DNA of 64,000 nt from Oceanisphaera sp. IT1-181. GTDB taxonomy: Bacteria; Pseudomonadota; Gammaproteobacteria; Enterobacterales; Aeromonadaceae. Below the pieces are notes generated by a model. That model did no database searches. It was not told the DNA's origin and worked only from the letters and a program-made list of their open reading frames with translations. Each line of letters starts with the position of its first letter. Position 1 is the first letter of the stretch. Both the position numbers and the translations under genes were made by a program. The stretch is taken from assembly GCF_033807535.1 (NCBI RefSeq), contig NZ_CP136856.1:2289001-2353000 (forward strand), written 5' to 3'. Positions 1 to 8,523 of this stretch are shown in pieces.

Positions 1-214
1 GGGTATCCAGTACCGTTACTACGTTGCCACGCAGGTTAACGATGCCCAGCACATAGTTAGGGGCACCCGGCACCGGCGCTATGTCGCTGTAACGCAGCAC
101 TTCTTGTACCTGCATTACGTTAATACCATAGGTCTCATTGTCTAAACAGAAGGTGACCCACTGCAATACTTCATCATCGCTAAGACTTTCAGCTACATTA
201 CGATTCTTGTTCAT
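1..214 (-). CDS. cheW: Chemotaxis coupling protein CheW (3' end beyond window)
   Basis: Only the first 71 codons are in the window; the gene runs off the left edge. The readable product has a typical CheW core, with the stretches CLDNETYGINVMQVQEVLRY and APNYVLGIVNLRGNVVTVLD, which link receptors to CheA. The ATG at 214 follows a plausible ribosome site (AAGGGTAAT). It lies 20 bp downstream of parP as the last readable gene of the cheYZAB-motCD-parCP-cheW operon. The identification is firm; total length cannot be seen. Confidence 0.93.
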   Translation of the reverse strand, partial: MNKNRNVAESLSDDEVLQWVTFCLDNETYGINVMQVQEVLRYSDIAPVPGAPNYVLGIVNLRGNVVTVLDT

Positions 215-234
215 AGATTACCCTTATGCTTAGC

Positions 235-1233
235 TCAGACCTGTTGTCCGTCAATATTCTTACCCTGCTCCAGTAGCGCAATCAAGGCGTCTACATGCAG
301 TAAGGCACACATTTTTTCTTTTACCATGCCCGCCAACCAAGGTCGAGCACCGGGTGTCGCCCGCCATTTTACCTGATCTCGGGTTAATAGCGCCGTGCCT
401 TCCAACTGATGACAACCCAAACCCCATCGGCTCTCGCCCAGTGTCACCAGGTATGCGTATTCTTCTTTAGCGGTATGGCCGGGCATGGCCCAGCGCGCCG
501 TGTCTACCGCATAAATTTGGCGATCTCGCTCGGTTTGTACCCCCGCAAACCAGTGTGGCTTACCAAACAAGCTGGTCAGTTTAGACACTTGATAAATACC
601 GCCCAAATAGGTGAGCGGTACGGCAAAGGTCATGCCCGCCACTTCAAAGAACAGCACTTGGAAGCTGTGCTCTGTGTCCATATTACGCCAAGCGGCGTCT
701 TGGGCGGCCAATGCCAGCTCCGCGGCTAACTTGGCTTCCAGTTCAAGATCAACCGCGACCTCAGGCGCAATGATGGTCGGCGCAGCTATTGGTTTAGCTA
801 ACGACTCAATTAAGAGCTCAACCTTAGGCTCCGGCTCCACTATTAGCAACGGCTCTTCGACTAGCGACTCTGGTTTAGCTAAGGGCGCTGGTTCAGCTAA
901 CGGCTCTGGCAATACTTGTAGTTGCGTAAGTGGTTGCGTGAGTGTTGGCATCTCTAGGGTACAGGCAGCCGTCTCTTCTTCTTTAAGCTCGGCTACCTGT
1001 GCTAACAAGGCTTCTAATGCTAAGCGACGCTCAGCCTCTGTCGGTTCTGCATAAGGCAAAACAGACGCGGGGGCGGCTGTTGCTTGAGGTTCAAGTGCTA
1101 AAGCCGGCTTAAGCTCAGGCTCAAACTCGGGCACAAGCGCCACCGCTGGGCTGGAGTGCTCATCCAACCTTGTGTCCTCATCCAACAGGGCACCAAAATA
1201 ATCTTCCAGTACATCGGCATAAGACTGTTTCAT
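235..1233 (-). CDS. parP: ParP-like CheW-domain protein (chemotaxis array localisation)
   Basis: The 332-aa protein has a divergent CheW-like domain in about residues 190-325 (starting near FQVLFFEVAGMTFAVPLTYL). Before it lies a long acidic, Ala/Pro/Glu-rich region of about 180 residues that looks disordered. This architecture and its place between a ParA-like ATPase and cheW match ParP of vibrios and PA1463 of Pseudomonas, which tie ParC to CheA at polar arrays. The start overlaps the parC stop by 4 bp (ATGA), so translational coupling is likely. ParP function is inferred from context; the CheW-like domain is seen directly. Confidence 0.85.
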   Translation of the reverse strand: MKQSYADVLEDYFGALLDEDTRLDEHSSPAVALVPEFEPELKPALALEPQATAAPASVLPYAEPTEAERRLALEALLAQVAELKEEETAACTLEMPTLTQPLTQLQVLPEPLAEPAPLAKPESLVEEPLLIVEPEPKVELLIESLAKPIAAPTIIAPEVAVDLELEAKLAAELALAAQDAAWRNMDTEHSFQVLFFEVAGMTFAVPLTYLGGIYQVSKLTSLFGKPHWFAGVQTERDRQIYAVDTARWAMPGHTAKEEYAYLVTLGESRWGLGCHQLEGTALLTRDQVKWRATPGARPWLAGMVKEKMCALLHVDALIALLEQGKNIDGQQV

Positions 1234-2015
1234 AAGGCCGTCTCCACCCCATCAAGCTGCCACAAATAGCGTAGCAAGCCTTGATAAGCGAACACACCCC
1301 GACTGCCTTTTACGTAATAAGAAGGCGGCTCATGGCGCAAGCTGGCATCACGAAACTTGGTGTCCACCGGAATACAAGACGGCCACAAGTTACCCTCATA
1401 ATCCTGCTGTAAGCTTTCCAAACTGTGTACCGAGGCCTTAGTTCTTTGGTCGAACATGGTCGGCACCACCGTATATTTAAAGCCCTCTTTCTTGGCTCTG
1501 TGCATCAGCTTAAAGGTGCTAACCATGCGCTCTAATCCTTTAAGCGCTAAAAATTCGGTTTGTACCGGCACCACAATGCGGTCACAGGCGGCCAACGCAT
1601 TGACCATCATTACGCCCAATACCGGCGGGCAGTCGATGATCACCACATCAAAATCATCTTTTATTTCCGCCAATAAGCGCTTTAGCACCAGCCCCATGCC
1701 CTCGCGGGTGCTGGAGGTGCGCTCAAGCGTGGCCAGCGAGATAGAAGCCGGTAATAAGGTTAAGCCATCAAAGCGGGTGACTAAAGCCACCTTAGAAAAC
1801 AGCTCCCGAGTCGGCCTCGGCGCTTGAAATAAATCGAACAGGCTATAAGGCAGGCTGTCCATTTCATAGTTAAAATAAGAGGTCAGTGAGCCGTGCGGAT
1901 CTGTGTCGATAAGCAACACCCGTTTATTGCGCTGCGCCAGCAAACCGGCCAACGCCACCACGCTTGTGGTCTTGCCAACGCCACCTTTTTGATTTGCTAC
2001 TGTCCAGACAATCAC
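1230..2015 (-). CDS. parC: ParA/MinD-family ATPase ParC (polar chemotaxis positioning)
   Basis: The 261-aa ParA-type ATPase has a deviant Walker A, KGGVGKTT (residues 10-17), and DTDPHGSLT and DFDVVIIDCPPVLG motifs. In vibrios ParC recruits and segregates chemotaxis arrays at the flagellated pole together with ParP. The start is GTG, overlapping the motD stop (GTGA) with GGGAT upstream as a ribosome site; its own end overlaps parP. Chromosome-partition ParA is less likely, because no parB follows and the gene sits inside the chemotaxis operon. Confidence 0.88.
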   Translation of the reverse strand: MIVWTVANQKGGVGKTTSVVALAGLLAQRNKRVLLIDTDPHGSLTSYFNYEMDSLPYSLFDLFQAPRPTRELFSKVALVTRFDGLTLLPASISLATLERTSSTREGMGLVLKRLLAEIKDDFDVVIIDCPPVLGVMMVNALAACDRIVVPVQTEFLALKGLERMVSTFKLMHRAKKEGFKYTVVPTMFDQRTKASVHSLESLQQDYEGNLWPSCIPVDTKFRDASLRHEPPSYYVKGSRGVFAYQGLLRYLWQLDGVETAL

Positions 2016-2935
2016 TGTGTTATCCCATCTTGTGTCGCACTAGTACCGATACGAATACCACCATTAGGTAACTCATATACTCTAAGCTCTGATTTTTGGC
2101 CTGAACCTTGACCAGAGCCCTGTTCAGCACTCGGCTCTGTGCCCAAAGGTCGAGATGGCAAGGCCGTGGGCGCAAGCCATGTTTGCTTAGAAATCGCAAT
2201 TTCTACGCGTCTGTTGTTTGCTCGATTTGAGTTAGTAAGAGCCTCATCGAGTAATTGGCTTTGTTGCGGCCGAAATTCCCCAAACGCCTCCAAGCTTAAA
2301 CGCGGGGCGGCGATGCCGTGACGCTGCAACCATTCCAGCACGGCGCGTGCCCGCTCGGCAGAGAGCTGCCAATTAGAGGCATATAACTCATTGCTGACCG
2401 GCAGATTGTCCGCATAGCCGCGCACCCGAATAAAATGACTCACCTCAGCCAAGACCGGCAAAGCGGCGTTTAAAATGATGTCCGCATTGCCACTGAGCAG
2501 CGCACTGCCACTGGCAAACACTAAACGACCATCAAAGCTTAAGGTCAGCCAGTCGCCCTCTTGCTCTAAAGCCAGCATATTCTTCTCAAGCAAAGGTCCC
2601 AGCCTTAACTCCAGCTGTGCCTTGACGCTGGCCAAGCTGATGTCCTCTGCCGTTAACGGATTACCGGTGCCTTGTGCCTCTAATTCATCGGTGTTACTGA
2701 TCATGGAATTGGCCGCGTGCGCCGGTTTGGTTTCACCGCTTAAGCGCACAAAGGCTTGCTCCATGCCATCGAGCAGAGGTTGTTGTAATTCGGTTTTATT
2801 GGCATGCAGCGCATACAAGACCACAAATAACGCAAAGGCCAAGGTCATGTAATCCGCATAAGACACCAACCAGCGATCCGCACCCGTGGCGTAATGGCCG
2901 CCCCCCGCGCGCGTGGCCAGCGAGCGACGCCTCAT
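2012..2935 (-). CDS. motD: MotB/MotD-type stator subunit with OmpA domain
   Basis: The 307-aa protein has one N-terminal membrane segment (about residues 27-46). It contains the ion-channel aspartate D28 in SYADYMTLAFALF, then an OmpA-like peptidoglycan-binding domain (about 120-255, with VRGYADNLPVSN and SAERARAVLEWL). With the upstream MotA-type protein it should form a flagellar stator. Its position between cheB and parC matches motCD of Pseudomonas and Shewanella-like clusters. The Gly/Ser/Gln-rich tail after about 265 is low complexity. Ends overlap neighbours by 4 bp on both sides. Whether it uses protons or sodium cannot be read here. Confidence 0.88.
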   Translation of the reverse strand: MRRRSLATRAGGGHYATGADRWLVSYADYMTLAFALFVVLYALHANKTELQQPLLDGMEQAFVRLSGETKPAHAANSMISNTDELEAQGTGNPLTAEDISLASVKAQLELRLGPLLEKNMLALEQEGDWLTLSFDGRLVFASGSALLSGNADIILNAALPVLAEVSHFIRVRGYADNLPVSNELYASNWQLSAERARAVLEWLQRHGIAAPRLSLEAFGEFRPQQSQLLDEALTNSNRANNRRVEIAISKQTWLAPTALPSRPLGTEPSAEQGSGQGSGQKSELRVYELPNGGIRIGTSATQDGITQ

Positions 2936-3675
2936 TGGCGCTGCCCTTGATACTGCGCCAACTGGCGGCTCACGCTCAAGCTGCTCTCGCCGCGCGCAAT
3001 GGCCAATAAGCCAATGGCGGTCAGCTCCCGATAACGCAACTCTAAGCGATATACCGAGCGCAAGCGGTTCGCCAACGGCAACAGCAATAAGTTAGCCAAG
3101 CCCACGCCATATAAGGTGGCCACAAAAGCCACCGCTATACCAGTACCCAACTGGCTTGGGTCATCTAAGTTCGACATGGCTTGGATCAAGCCCAACACGG
3201 CACCAATAATGCCAATGGTGGGGCTATAGCCGCCCATGGCTTCATAGACTTGGGCTTCTAACTCTTTTTGTTCTTCGATGCGACTGAGCTCGTTATCCAG
3301 TAACTGTTCTAATGCTTGGGGCTCGGTGCCGTCCACCACCCATTGCAAGCCTTGGCGGGTAAACTCATCAATCGTCGCCGACTCCGCTTTCGACTCCAGA
3401 GCTAAAAAGCCTTCTTGGCGGGCCTGGTGGGACCAATGCAAAAGCCGCGAGGCTTGCTCATAAAAAGGCCATGGCTTGGTGTTAAATAAGCCTTTCAAAG
3501 CCAGCACCGCCGCCTTGCATTGCGGCCAGGGCGTTTGCAGTAACACGGCGCCTAAGGTGCCGCCCAACACAATCAATAACGCGGGCCCATCCAGCAGCCC
3601 CCATAAATTGCCCCCGTGCCACCATTGCGCCACCACAATAGAAATCAGCGCCAGTGCCAGCCCGGAAAACGCCAT
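2932..3675 (-). CDS. motC: MotA/MotC-type stator subunit
   Basis: The 247-aa MotA/TolQ/ExbB-family membrane protein has hydrophobic segments near residues 3-20, 30-48, about 148-167 and 180-200. The conserved segments SPTIGIIGAVLGLIQAM and VATLYGVGLANLLLLPLANR are present; both line the ion channel in MotA. It forms a stator with the downstream motD product (4-bp overlap). The start is 1 bp after the cheB stop, so it is co-transcribed with chemotaxis genes. No other mot pair is in the window; a second stator set elsewhere is common in this group. Confidence 0.9.
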   Translation of the reverse strand: MAFSGLALALISIVVAQWWHGGNLWGLLDGPALLIVLGGTLGAVLLQTPWPQCKAAVLALKGLFNTKPWPFYEQASRLLHWSHQARQEGFLALESKAESATIDEFTRQGLQWVVDGTEPQALEQLLDNELSRIEEQKELEAQVYEAMGGYSPTIGIIGAVLGLIQAMSNLDDPSQLGTGIAVAFVATLYGVGLANLLLLPLANRLRSVYRLELRYRELTAIGLLAIARGESSLSVSRQLAQYQGQRQ

Positions 3676-3676
3676 G

Positions 3677-4894
3677 TTAGCTGCTCATCTCATTAAGAAT
3701 GGCTTCACCAATCAGCGGTAACGGCAGCGACTCAGACGCCAAGCCCGCTTTAACGACGGCTTGTGGCATGCCGTACACCACGCAGGTTTCTTCGTCTTGG
3801 GCCCAAATGCTGGCACCTTGATCTTTTAACAGTCGTGCACCTTCACGCCCGTCCGCCCCCATGCCGGTTAACACCACCGCCAGCACCTTGCCGCCATAAA
3901 TTTTGGCCGCAGAGGCAAAGGTAATATCCACACAAGGTTTGTAATTCACCTTGTCGTTGCCATCGATAATGCGCAGCCGCGCCGCACCGGGCCGCCCTTC
4001 CAGTAACATTTGTCGGCCACCGGGTGCTAAATACGCGCAGCCTGGGCGCAGCGCATCGCCGTCTTCGGCTTCTTTTACCGTTATCTGACACAAGGTATTT
4101 AAGCGTGCGGCAAAGGCGGTGGTGAAGGTACCCGGCATATGCTGGATTAACAGGATTGGATGAGGGAAATTAGCCGGCAAGGCAGTCAGCACTTTTTGTA
4201 GCGCTACCGGCCCGCCGGTAGAAGTACCGATAGCCAGCAATTGATAACTTTTTCCGGTGCGCCTAGGCACCGTTTTACGCTCAATCGGCGCAGCTCCACC
4301 TACCACCGCAGGCGCACTGGCGGCACTGCTAGCAAGCGTGCTGCGAGTAAGTGTGCTGCCTGCAGTACGACCACTGGTAGCAAGTGCACTGCCCATGCGG
4401 GGTCTAGCCGCCGAGGCCAATGTTGAGCCAGTCGCGCGGGCAGCTGGCGCGGTACTGGTGGTCGCTCTAGCCTCAACTCTGGGCGCGATAAAACTGCGCC
4501 GACGAGCAATGGCTTTCACTCTTTGCTGCAGTAATAACATGGCTTCTTCTTTGCTGCGCGCAATATCTTCAAAACGTTTAGGCAAAAAATCCATGGCACC
4601 GGCGTCCAGCGCATCCAGCGTGGCTTGGGCGCCATCATGGGTGAGCGATGAAAACATCAACACCGGCGTAGGTGTGGTTTTCATAATTTCACGCACCGCA
4701 CTAATGCCATCCATTACCGGCATTTCAATGTCCATGGTGATCACATCAAAGCGTCCGGTGCGGGCTTTTTCAACGGCTTCTAGACCATTAACGGCCGTGT
4801 CCACCACGGTGAGCATGGGATCTTGTTCTAAAATCTCACTGACACGACGGCGAAAAAAACTTGAATCATCAACCACTAACACCCGAATAGCCAT
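3677..4894 (-). CDS. cheB: Chemotaxis protein-glutamate methylesterase CheB
   Basis: The 405-aa protein has a receiver domain (residues 1-125; D10, phospho-acceptor D55, K106) and a C-terminal methylesterase domain (about 215-405). The catalytic triad is visible as S225 in GTSTGG, H252 in QHMP and D348 in GMGADG. It removes methyl groups from receptors and opposes CheR. The Ala/Ser/Thr/Arg-rich linker (about 135-212) is longer than in the enteric protein (about 350 aa in total). It follows cheA after 26 bp. Confidence 0.97.
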   Translation of the reverse strand: MAIRVLVVDDSSFFRRRVSEILEQDPMLTVVDTAVNGLEAVEKARTGRFDVITMDIEMPVMDGISAVREIMKTTPTPVLMFSSLTHDGAQATLDALDAGAMDFLPKRFEDIARSKEEAMLLLQQRVKAIARRRSFIAPRVEARATTSTAPAARATGSTLASAARPRMGSALATSGRTAGSTLTRSTLASSAASAPAVVGGAAPIERKTVPRRTGKSYQLLAIGTSTGGPVALQKVLTALPANFPHPILLIQHMPGTFTTAFAARLNTLCQITVKEAEDGDALRPGCAYLAPGGRQMLLEGRPGAARLRIIDGNDKVNYKPCVDITFASAAKIYGGKVLAVVLTGMGADGREGARLLKDQGASIWAQDEETCVVYGMPQAVVKAGLASESLPLPLIGEAILNEMSS

Positions 4895-4920
4895 TCATAC
4901 CTCATGCTTGTTTTTATTAT

Positions 4921-7041
4921 TTAGACGTAGCGCCGTGCGTAAGCTTTGATAAGGCCTGCGAGATCTAAAATCAGGGCAATGCCACCGTCACTGGTAATGG
5001 TGGCACCCGCCATGCCTGGCGTGCCGTGCAACAGTCGGTCCAGCGGCTTGATCACCACTTCTTCTTGGCCAATCAAACCGTCGACCACAAAACCTACCTG
5101 CTGATTACCCACGGCGACGATCACCACATGTCCGCGTTCTTGACGCGCACGGCGTTCGCCTTTTAATAGCCAGTCTTGTAAGTAAAACAAGGGTATGGCG
5201 TGGTTACGCACCACTATCGTCAACTGGCCGTCTACCATGCTGGTGCGGGTTAAGTCGAGGTGGAAAATTTCATCGACGTTGGTTAACGGCAAAGCAAAGG
5301 TTTGCTGGCCAACTAATACCATCAGCGTCGGTAAAATGGCCAAGGTCAGCGGCACTTTAATTTGTAACCTGGTGCCTTTACCCAGTGTCGAGTCGATATA
5401 AATAGAGCCATTCACCGAGGTAATACCGGTTTTTACTACGTCCATGCCCACGCCACGGCCGGACACATCGGTGATTTCGACCTTGGTCGAAAACCCGGGT
5501 GCAAAAATCAGGTTATAGGCTTCGTTGTCGGTCATGCGCGCGGCGGCATCTGCATCTAAAATACCGCGATTAATGGCGATGCTCTTCAGCTTTTCCGGAT
5601 CCATACCGGCACCGTCATCTTCGATACCCAGTAAGATATGGTCGCCTTCTTGAGACGCAGTTAAGCGAATGGTCCCCATGCGCGGCTTACCGGCCGCCTC
5701 ACGCACCTCGGGCATTTCAATGCCGTGGTCGCAAGAATTTCGCACCAAGTGCACCAAAGGATCCGCCAGTGCTTCCACTAGGTTCTTATCCAAGTCCGTG
5801 TCTTCGCCGACCATTTCCAGATTAATTTCTTTGTTCATGGTGCGGGCTATATCACGCACCACCCGCGAGAAACGACCAAACACTTTCTTGATGGGCTGCA
5901 TGCGGGTTTTCATTACCGCGCCCTGCAAATCGCCGGTTACCGAGTCCAGATTGGCCACGGTTTTGGAAATATTTTCATCATCATGATTGGCTTCTAAGCT
6001 CAGCAGGCGGTTGCGCACCAATACCAGCTCTCCCACCATATTCATGATTTTATCCAGTATTTTGGTGTCTACCCGCACCGTGGTCTCAGGAGCTGAGCTG
6101 TGCGCGGGCGCTGCCTTAGCGGCTGGTTTTTCTTGCGGCTTAGCTGCAGCGCTAACCGCAGGTGCGGCGATCTGAGCTGGCGCGCTGGCCTGCGGCTCAG
6201 CAGGCTTCACATTTTCATCCGCCGTAAAGGTCGGACCTTTGCCAGAGCCGTGCAATTGATCCAGCAGGGCTTCAAACTCATCGTCATCTATCATGCCGTC
6301 GGTGGCGGCTGGGCTTGTTTGCGACGGCGCTTGAGTTGAAAGTGCGGCGGCGGGCTCATTCGCTTCAGAGGCTGGAATACCGCTGTGTTTACCAGCACCG
6401 TGCAACTGATCTAATAGTGCTTCAAATTCATCGTCGCTAATGTCGTCCGTGCCATTGAGGTCGATTACTGGCGCGGTACTCGGGCTGGCTGGCTGAGGAG
6501 TCGGGTCCAGCTCATTTAACATTTTCTGGTACTGAGCTTGGTCGAGACCGGCAATGCCCTCCGCTGGCTCAGCGGCAGCTGCTTGTTTTGAAACCAATTG
6601 TTCTGAAACTAATTGCTCTGCAACCACAGGAGCGGCCACTTCATCGGCGCTGGCCGGTCGGCAATAACGCTCCAGCTCGTCGAGTAATTCAGGCTCGGCG
6701 GGCGTCAGCTCTTCGCTGTTTTGCAGTTCGCTAAACATGAGATTGACCGCATCCAAGGCGCGCAAAATCACGTCCATCAGTTCAGACGTCACCTGGCGCT
6801 GACCGTTGCGCAAAATGTCGAACACGTTCTCGGCTTTGTGGCAGGTATCTACAAGCGCCGTCAGCGACATAAATCCGGCACCACCTTTAACGGTATGAAA
6901 GCCGCGAAAAATCGCATTCAGCAAGTCTTTATCATCGGGTTGGCGCTCTAGTGTCACCAATTGCTCAGACAGTTGTTCTAGAATTTCTGATGCTTCAACC
7001 AGAAAGTCCTGAAGAATATCCTCGTCTACCTCAAAGCCCAT
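4921..7041 (-). CDS. cheA: Chemotaxis histidine kinase CheA
   Basis: The 706-aa kinase has an Hpt domain with phospho-acceptor H49 (FHTVKGGAGF). A long acidic/Ala-rich linker (about 125-320) follows, then the dimerisation helices (about 322-385), a HATPase domain with NSCDHGIE and GRGVGMDVV, and a C-terminal CheW-like regulatory domain. The linker holds two near-identical 16-residue segments, DDEFEALLDQLHGxGK, at 203-218 and 253-268, exactly 50 residues apart. In vibrios this linker region (LID) is where ParC/ParP bind, which fits the parC-parP genes downstream. It phosphorylates CheY and CheB. Confidence 0.97.
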   Translation of the reverse strand: MGFEVDEDILQDFLVEASEILEQLSEQLVTLERQPDDKDLLNAIFRGFHTVKGGAGFMSLTALVDTCHKAENVFDILRNGQRQVTSELMDVILRALDAVNLMFSELQNSEELTPAEPELLDELERYCRPASADEVAAPVVAEQLVSEQLVSKQAAAAEPAEGIAGLDQAQYQKMLNELDPTPQPASPSTAPVIDLNGTDDISDDEFEALLDQLHGAGKHSGIPASEANEPAAALSTQAPSQTSPAATDGMIDDDEFEALLDQLHGSGKGPTFTADENVKPAEPQASAPAQIAAPAVSAAAKPQEKPAAKAAPAHSSAPETTVRVDTKILDKIMNMVGELVLVRNRLLSLEANHDDENISKTVANLDSVTGDLQGAVMKTRMQPIKKVFGRFSRVVRDIARTMNKEINLEMVGEDTDLDKNLVEALADPLVHLVRNSCDHGIEMPEVREAAGKPRMGTIRLTASQEGDHILLGIEDDGAGMDPEKLKSIAINRGILDADAAARMTDNEAYNLIFAPGFSTKVEITDVSGRGVGMDVVKTGITSVNGSIYIDSTLGKGTRLQIKVPLTLAILPTLMVLVGQQTFALPLTNVDEIFHLDLTRTSMVDGQLTIVVRNHAIPLFYLQDWLLKGERRARQERGHVVIVAVGNQQVGFVVDGLIGQEEVVIKPLDRLLHGTPGMAGATITSDGGIALILDLAGLIKAYARRYV

Positions 7042-7050
7042 GTTCTCTCC

Positions 7051-7800
7051 TTAGAATCCCAAACTGGATAGCAAATCGTCAACGCCGTCCTGATCTGAGA
7101 CCACATCATCACGATGTTCTTTATTCATAATTGGACCTTCGGCAATAATGTCCGCCACTTGGGCTTTTTTAGGCTCAGGCTGAACATCTTCCATACCGGG
7201 CAAGCGGCCAAACACCTTTAAAATAGCCACTAACTTGGCTTCCACTTCTTGGACCAAGTTAATCACGCGCCGGATCATCTGACCGGTTAAGTCTTGATAA
7301 TCTTGAGCCATCAAAATTTCGGTGAGCAATTCTTTTAACTGACCTGCGTCTTTTTCCGAGCTCACTAAGAAACCATCGAGTTCAAAACACAAATCTTTAA
7401 ATTTATTGAGCTCTAACTGACGCCCCATTAAATCGCGCCAGCCCGGCATTACACTGCCAACATTATGACTTAAGCGATCGGCAATCGGCAGGCTAGCCTC
7501 TACCGCATCCATGGTGCGGTTCGCGGCTTTATCCGTCATATCGATAACGTAACTTAAGCGCTCGCGGGCATCGGGTATTTCACTTTCTGCCAGCTCTGGC
7601 AAGCGCGGGTCGTTACGGAACTCTTGTAATGAGTCATGTAATTGACGCGTTAACTGCCCTACTTGCTCTACCAAGTCTTTGGCTTGGGGCATACACACGC
7701 TGGTGAGATAGCGATCGGCGCCGTCTTGATCGCCCCGCTCTAACATAGCGACTAAAATGCGCGCTTGTTCTAGGCTGACCGTACTTTTATTGAGTGCCAT
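7051..7800 (-). CDS. cheZ: CheY-phosphate phosphatase CheZ
   Basis: The 249-aa helical protein has the phosphatase motif QDYQDLTGQ (D170 and Q174 correspond to the catalytic pair D143/Q147 of E. coli CheZ). Its C-terminal amphipathic peptide, VDDLLSSLGF, is the CheY-P docking tail. It switches off CheY signalling at the flagellar motor. The 9-bp gap to cheA and 13-bp gap from cheY indicate one operon. Confidence 0.96.
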   Translation of the reverse strand: MALNKSTVSLEQARILVAMLERGDQDGADRYLTSVCMPQAKDLVEQVGQLTRQLHDSLQEFRNDPRLPELAESEIPDARERLSYVIDMTDKAANRTMDAVEASLPIADRLSHNVGSVMPGWRDLMGRQLELNKFKDLCFELDGFLVSSEKDAGQLKELLTEILMAQDYQDLTGQMIRRVINLVQEVEAKLVAILKVFGRLPGMEDVQPEPKKAQVADIIAEGPIMNKEHRDDVVSDQDGVDDLLSSLGF

Positions 7801-7813
7801 CTAGCTGCCTTTT

Positions 7814-8197
7814 TTATCCGATGCGCTCGAAAACCTTCTCGAGTTTCTCTTTCAGAGTGCCAGCGGTAAAAGGCTTAACCACATAGCCATTTACCCCCGC
7901 TTGGGCGGCAGCAATAATTTGCTCACGCTTGGCTTCTGCTGTCACCATTAATACCGGCATGTGCTTGAGCTTCTCGTCGGCACGAATGGCTTTCAATAGA
8001 TCGATGCCTTGCATACCCGGCATATTCCAGTCGGTCACCACAAAGTCAAAATCACTATTTTTAAGCATGGGTAACGCTGTAAGGCCATCATCCGCTTCAA
8101 AGGTGTTATTAAACCCAAGGTCGCGTAATAGGTTTTTAATAATCCGACGCATCGTAGAAAAATCATCCACGATCAAGATTTTCATATTTTTGTCCAA
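7814..8197 (-). CDS. cheY: Chemotaxis response regulator CheY (TTG start)
   Basis: The 127-aa single receiver domain has acidic pocket D11/D12, phospho-acceptor D56 (TDWNMPGMQG), a TAEA switch threonine and VVKPF lysine. Phosphorylated CheY binds FliM to change rotation. The start is probably TTG at 8197: AAGGAG ends 7 nt upstream of it, whereas the next ATG (8185) is 19 nt from that site and too distant. It is the first gene of the chemotaxis operon, preceded by a FliA-type promoter at 8253-8279. Confidence 0.96.
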   Translation of the reverse strand: MDKNMKILIVDDFSTMRRIIKNLLRDLGFNNTFEADDGLTALPMLKNSDFDFVVTDWNMPGMQGIDLLKAIRADEKLKHMPVLMVTAEAKREQIIAAAQAGVNGYVVKPFTAGTLKEKLEKVFERIG

Positions 8198-8252
8198 GCA
8201 ATTTCTCCTTCTTCAGCTACTTTAAGTGCTGAACATGGCTAATATATTAACT

Positions 8253-8279
8253 ATATCGACCCAGTAAACCTTAACTTAA
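8253..8279 (-). promoter_or_regulatory. Sigma-28 (FliA) promoter for cheY operon
   Basis: On the minus strand the sequence reads TTAAGTTA, 11 nt, GTCGATAT, against the FliA consensus TAAAGTTT-N11-GCCGATAA (6/8 in each box, exact spacing). The -10 box shares GTCGATA with the flagellin promoter in this window. The predicted transcript starts about 50 nt upstream of cheY. Confidence 0.7.
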
Positions 8280-8358
8280 ATCGTATATTGAGTGATTAGC
8301 ATATTTAAATGGTGATTTAGTCTTGATAATGGTCATTTAACAAACAAGAAAGCAAAAC

Positions 8359-8518
8359 AGCGCCAAGCGCCCAGAGCCAAGGAAAACCAAGAGCAGTTTT
8401 TAGTTAGCCGCAGGGGGCTTACGCTCGGCTAATCTTTACTCTTACTAACAAAATCCATTGGTACTTTTCGATCTTATCTCATCTTTAGCTGGGCACTTGG
8501 AGCTGGGCGCTCGGCGCT
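8359..8518. repeat. Long imperfect inverted repeat between cheY and fliA
   Basis: The 326-bp gap 8198-8523 holds the cheY promoter and a pair of inverted arms: AGCGCCAAGCGCCCAGAGCC at about 8359-8378 and its near reverse complement at about 8496-8518 (TTGGAGCTGGGCGCTCGGCG). A smaller GC-rich hairpin (AGCCGCAGG...GCTCGGCT) lies between them. The right arm abuts the fliA stop codon and could stop transcripts leaving fliA. Similar GGCGCTTGG/GGGCGCT strings recur near 33775-33805 and 54480-54510. Confidence 0.5.
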
Positions 8519-8523
8519 GCTTT

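Noticed and set aside
409..1054. Plus-strand frames opposite parP
   Set aside because: Shadow frames of a Pro/Glu/Ala-rich coding sequence; no independent start signals.
3843..4509. Alternative minus and plus frames across cheB
   Set aside because: They lie within the GC-rich Ala/Ser/Arg linker and catalytic domain of cheB, which is clearly the coding frame.
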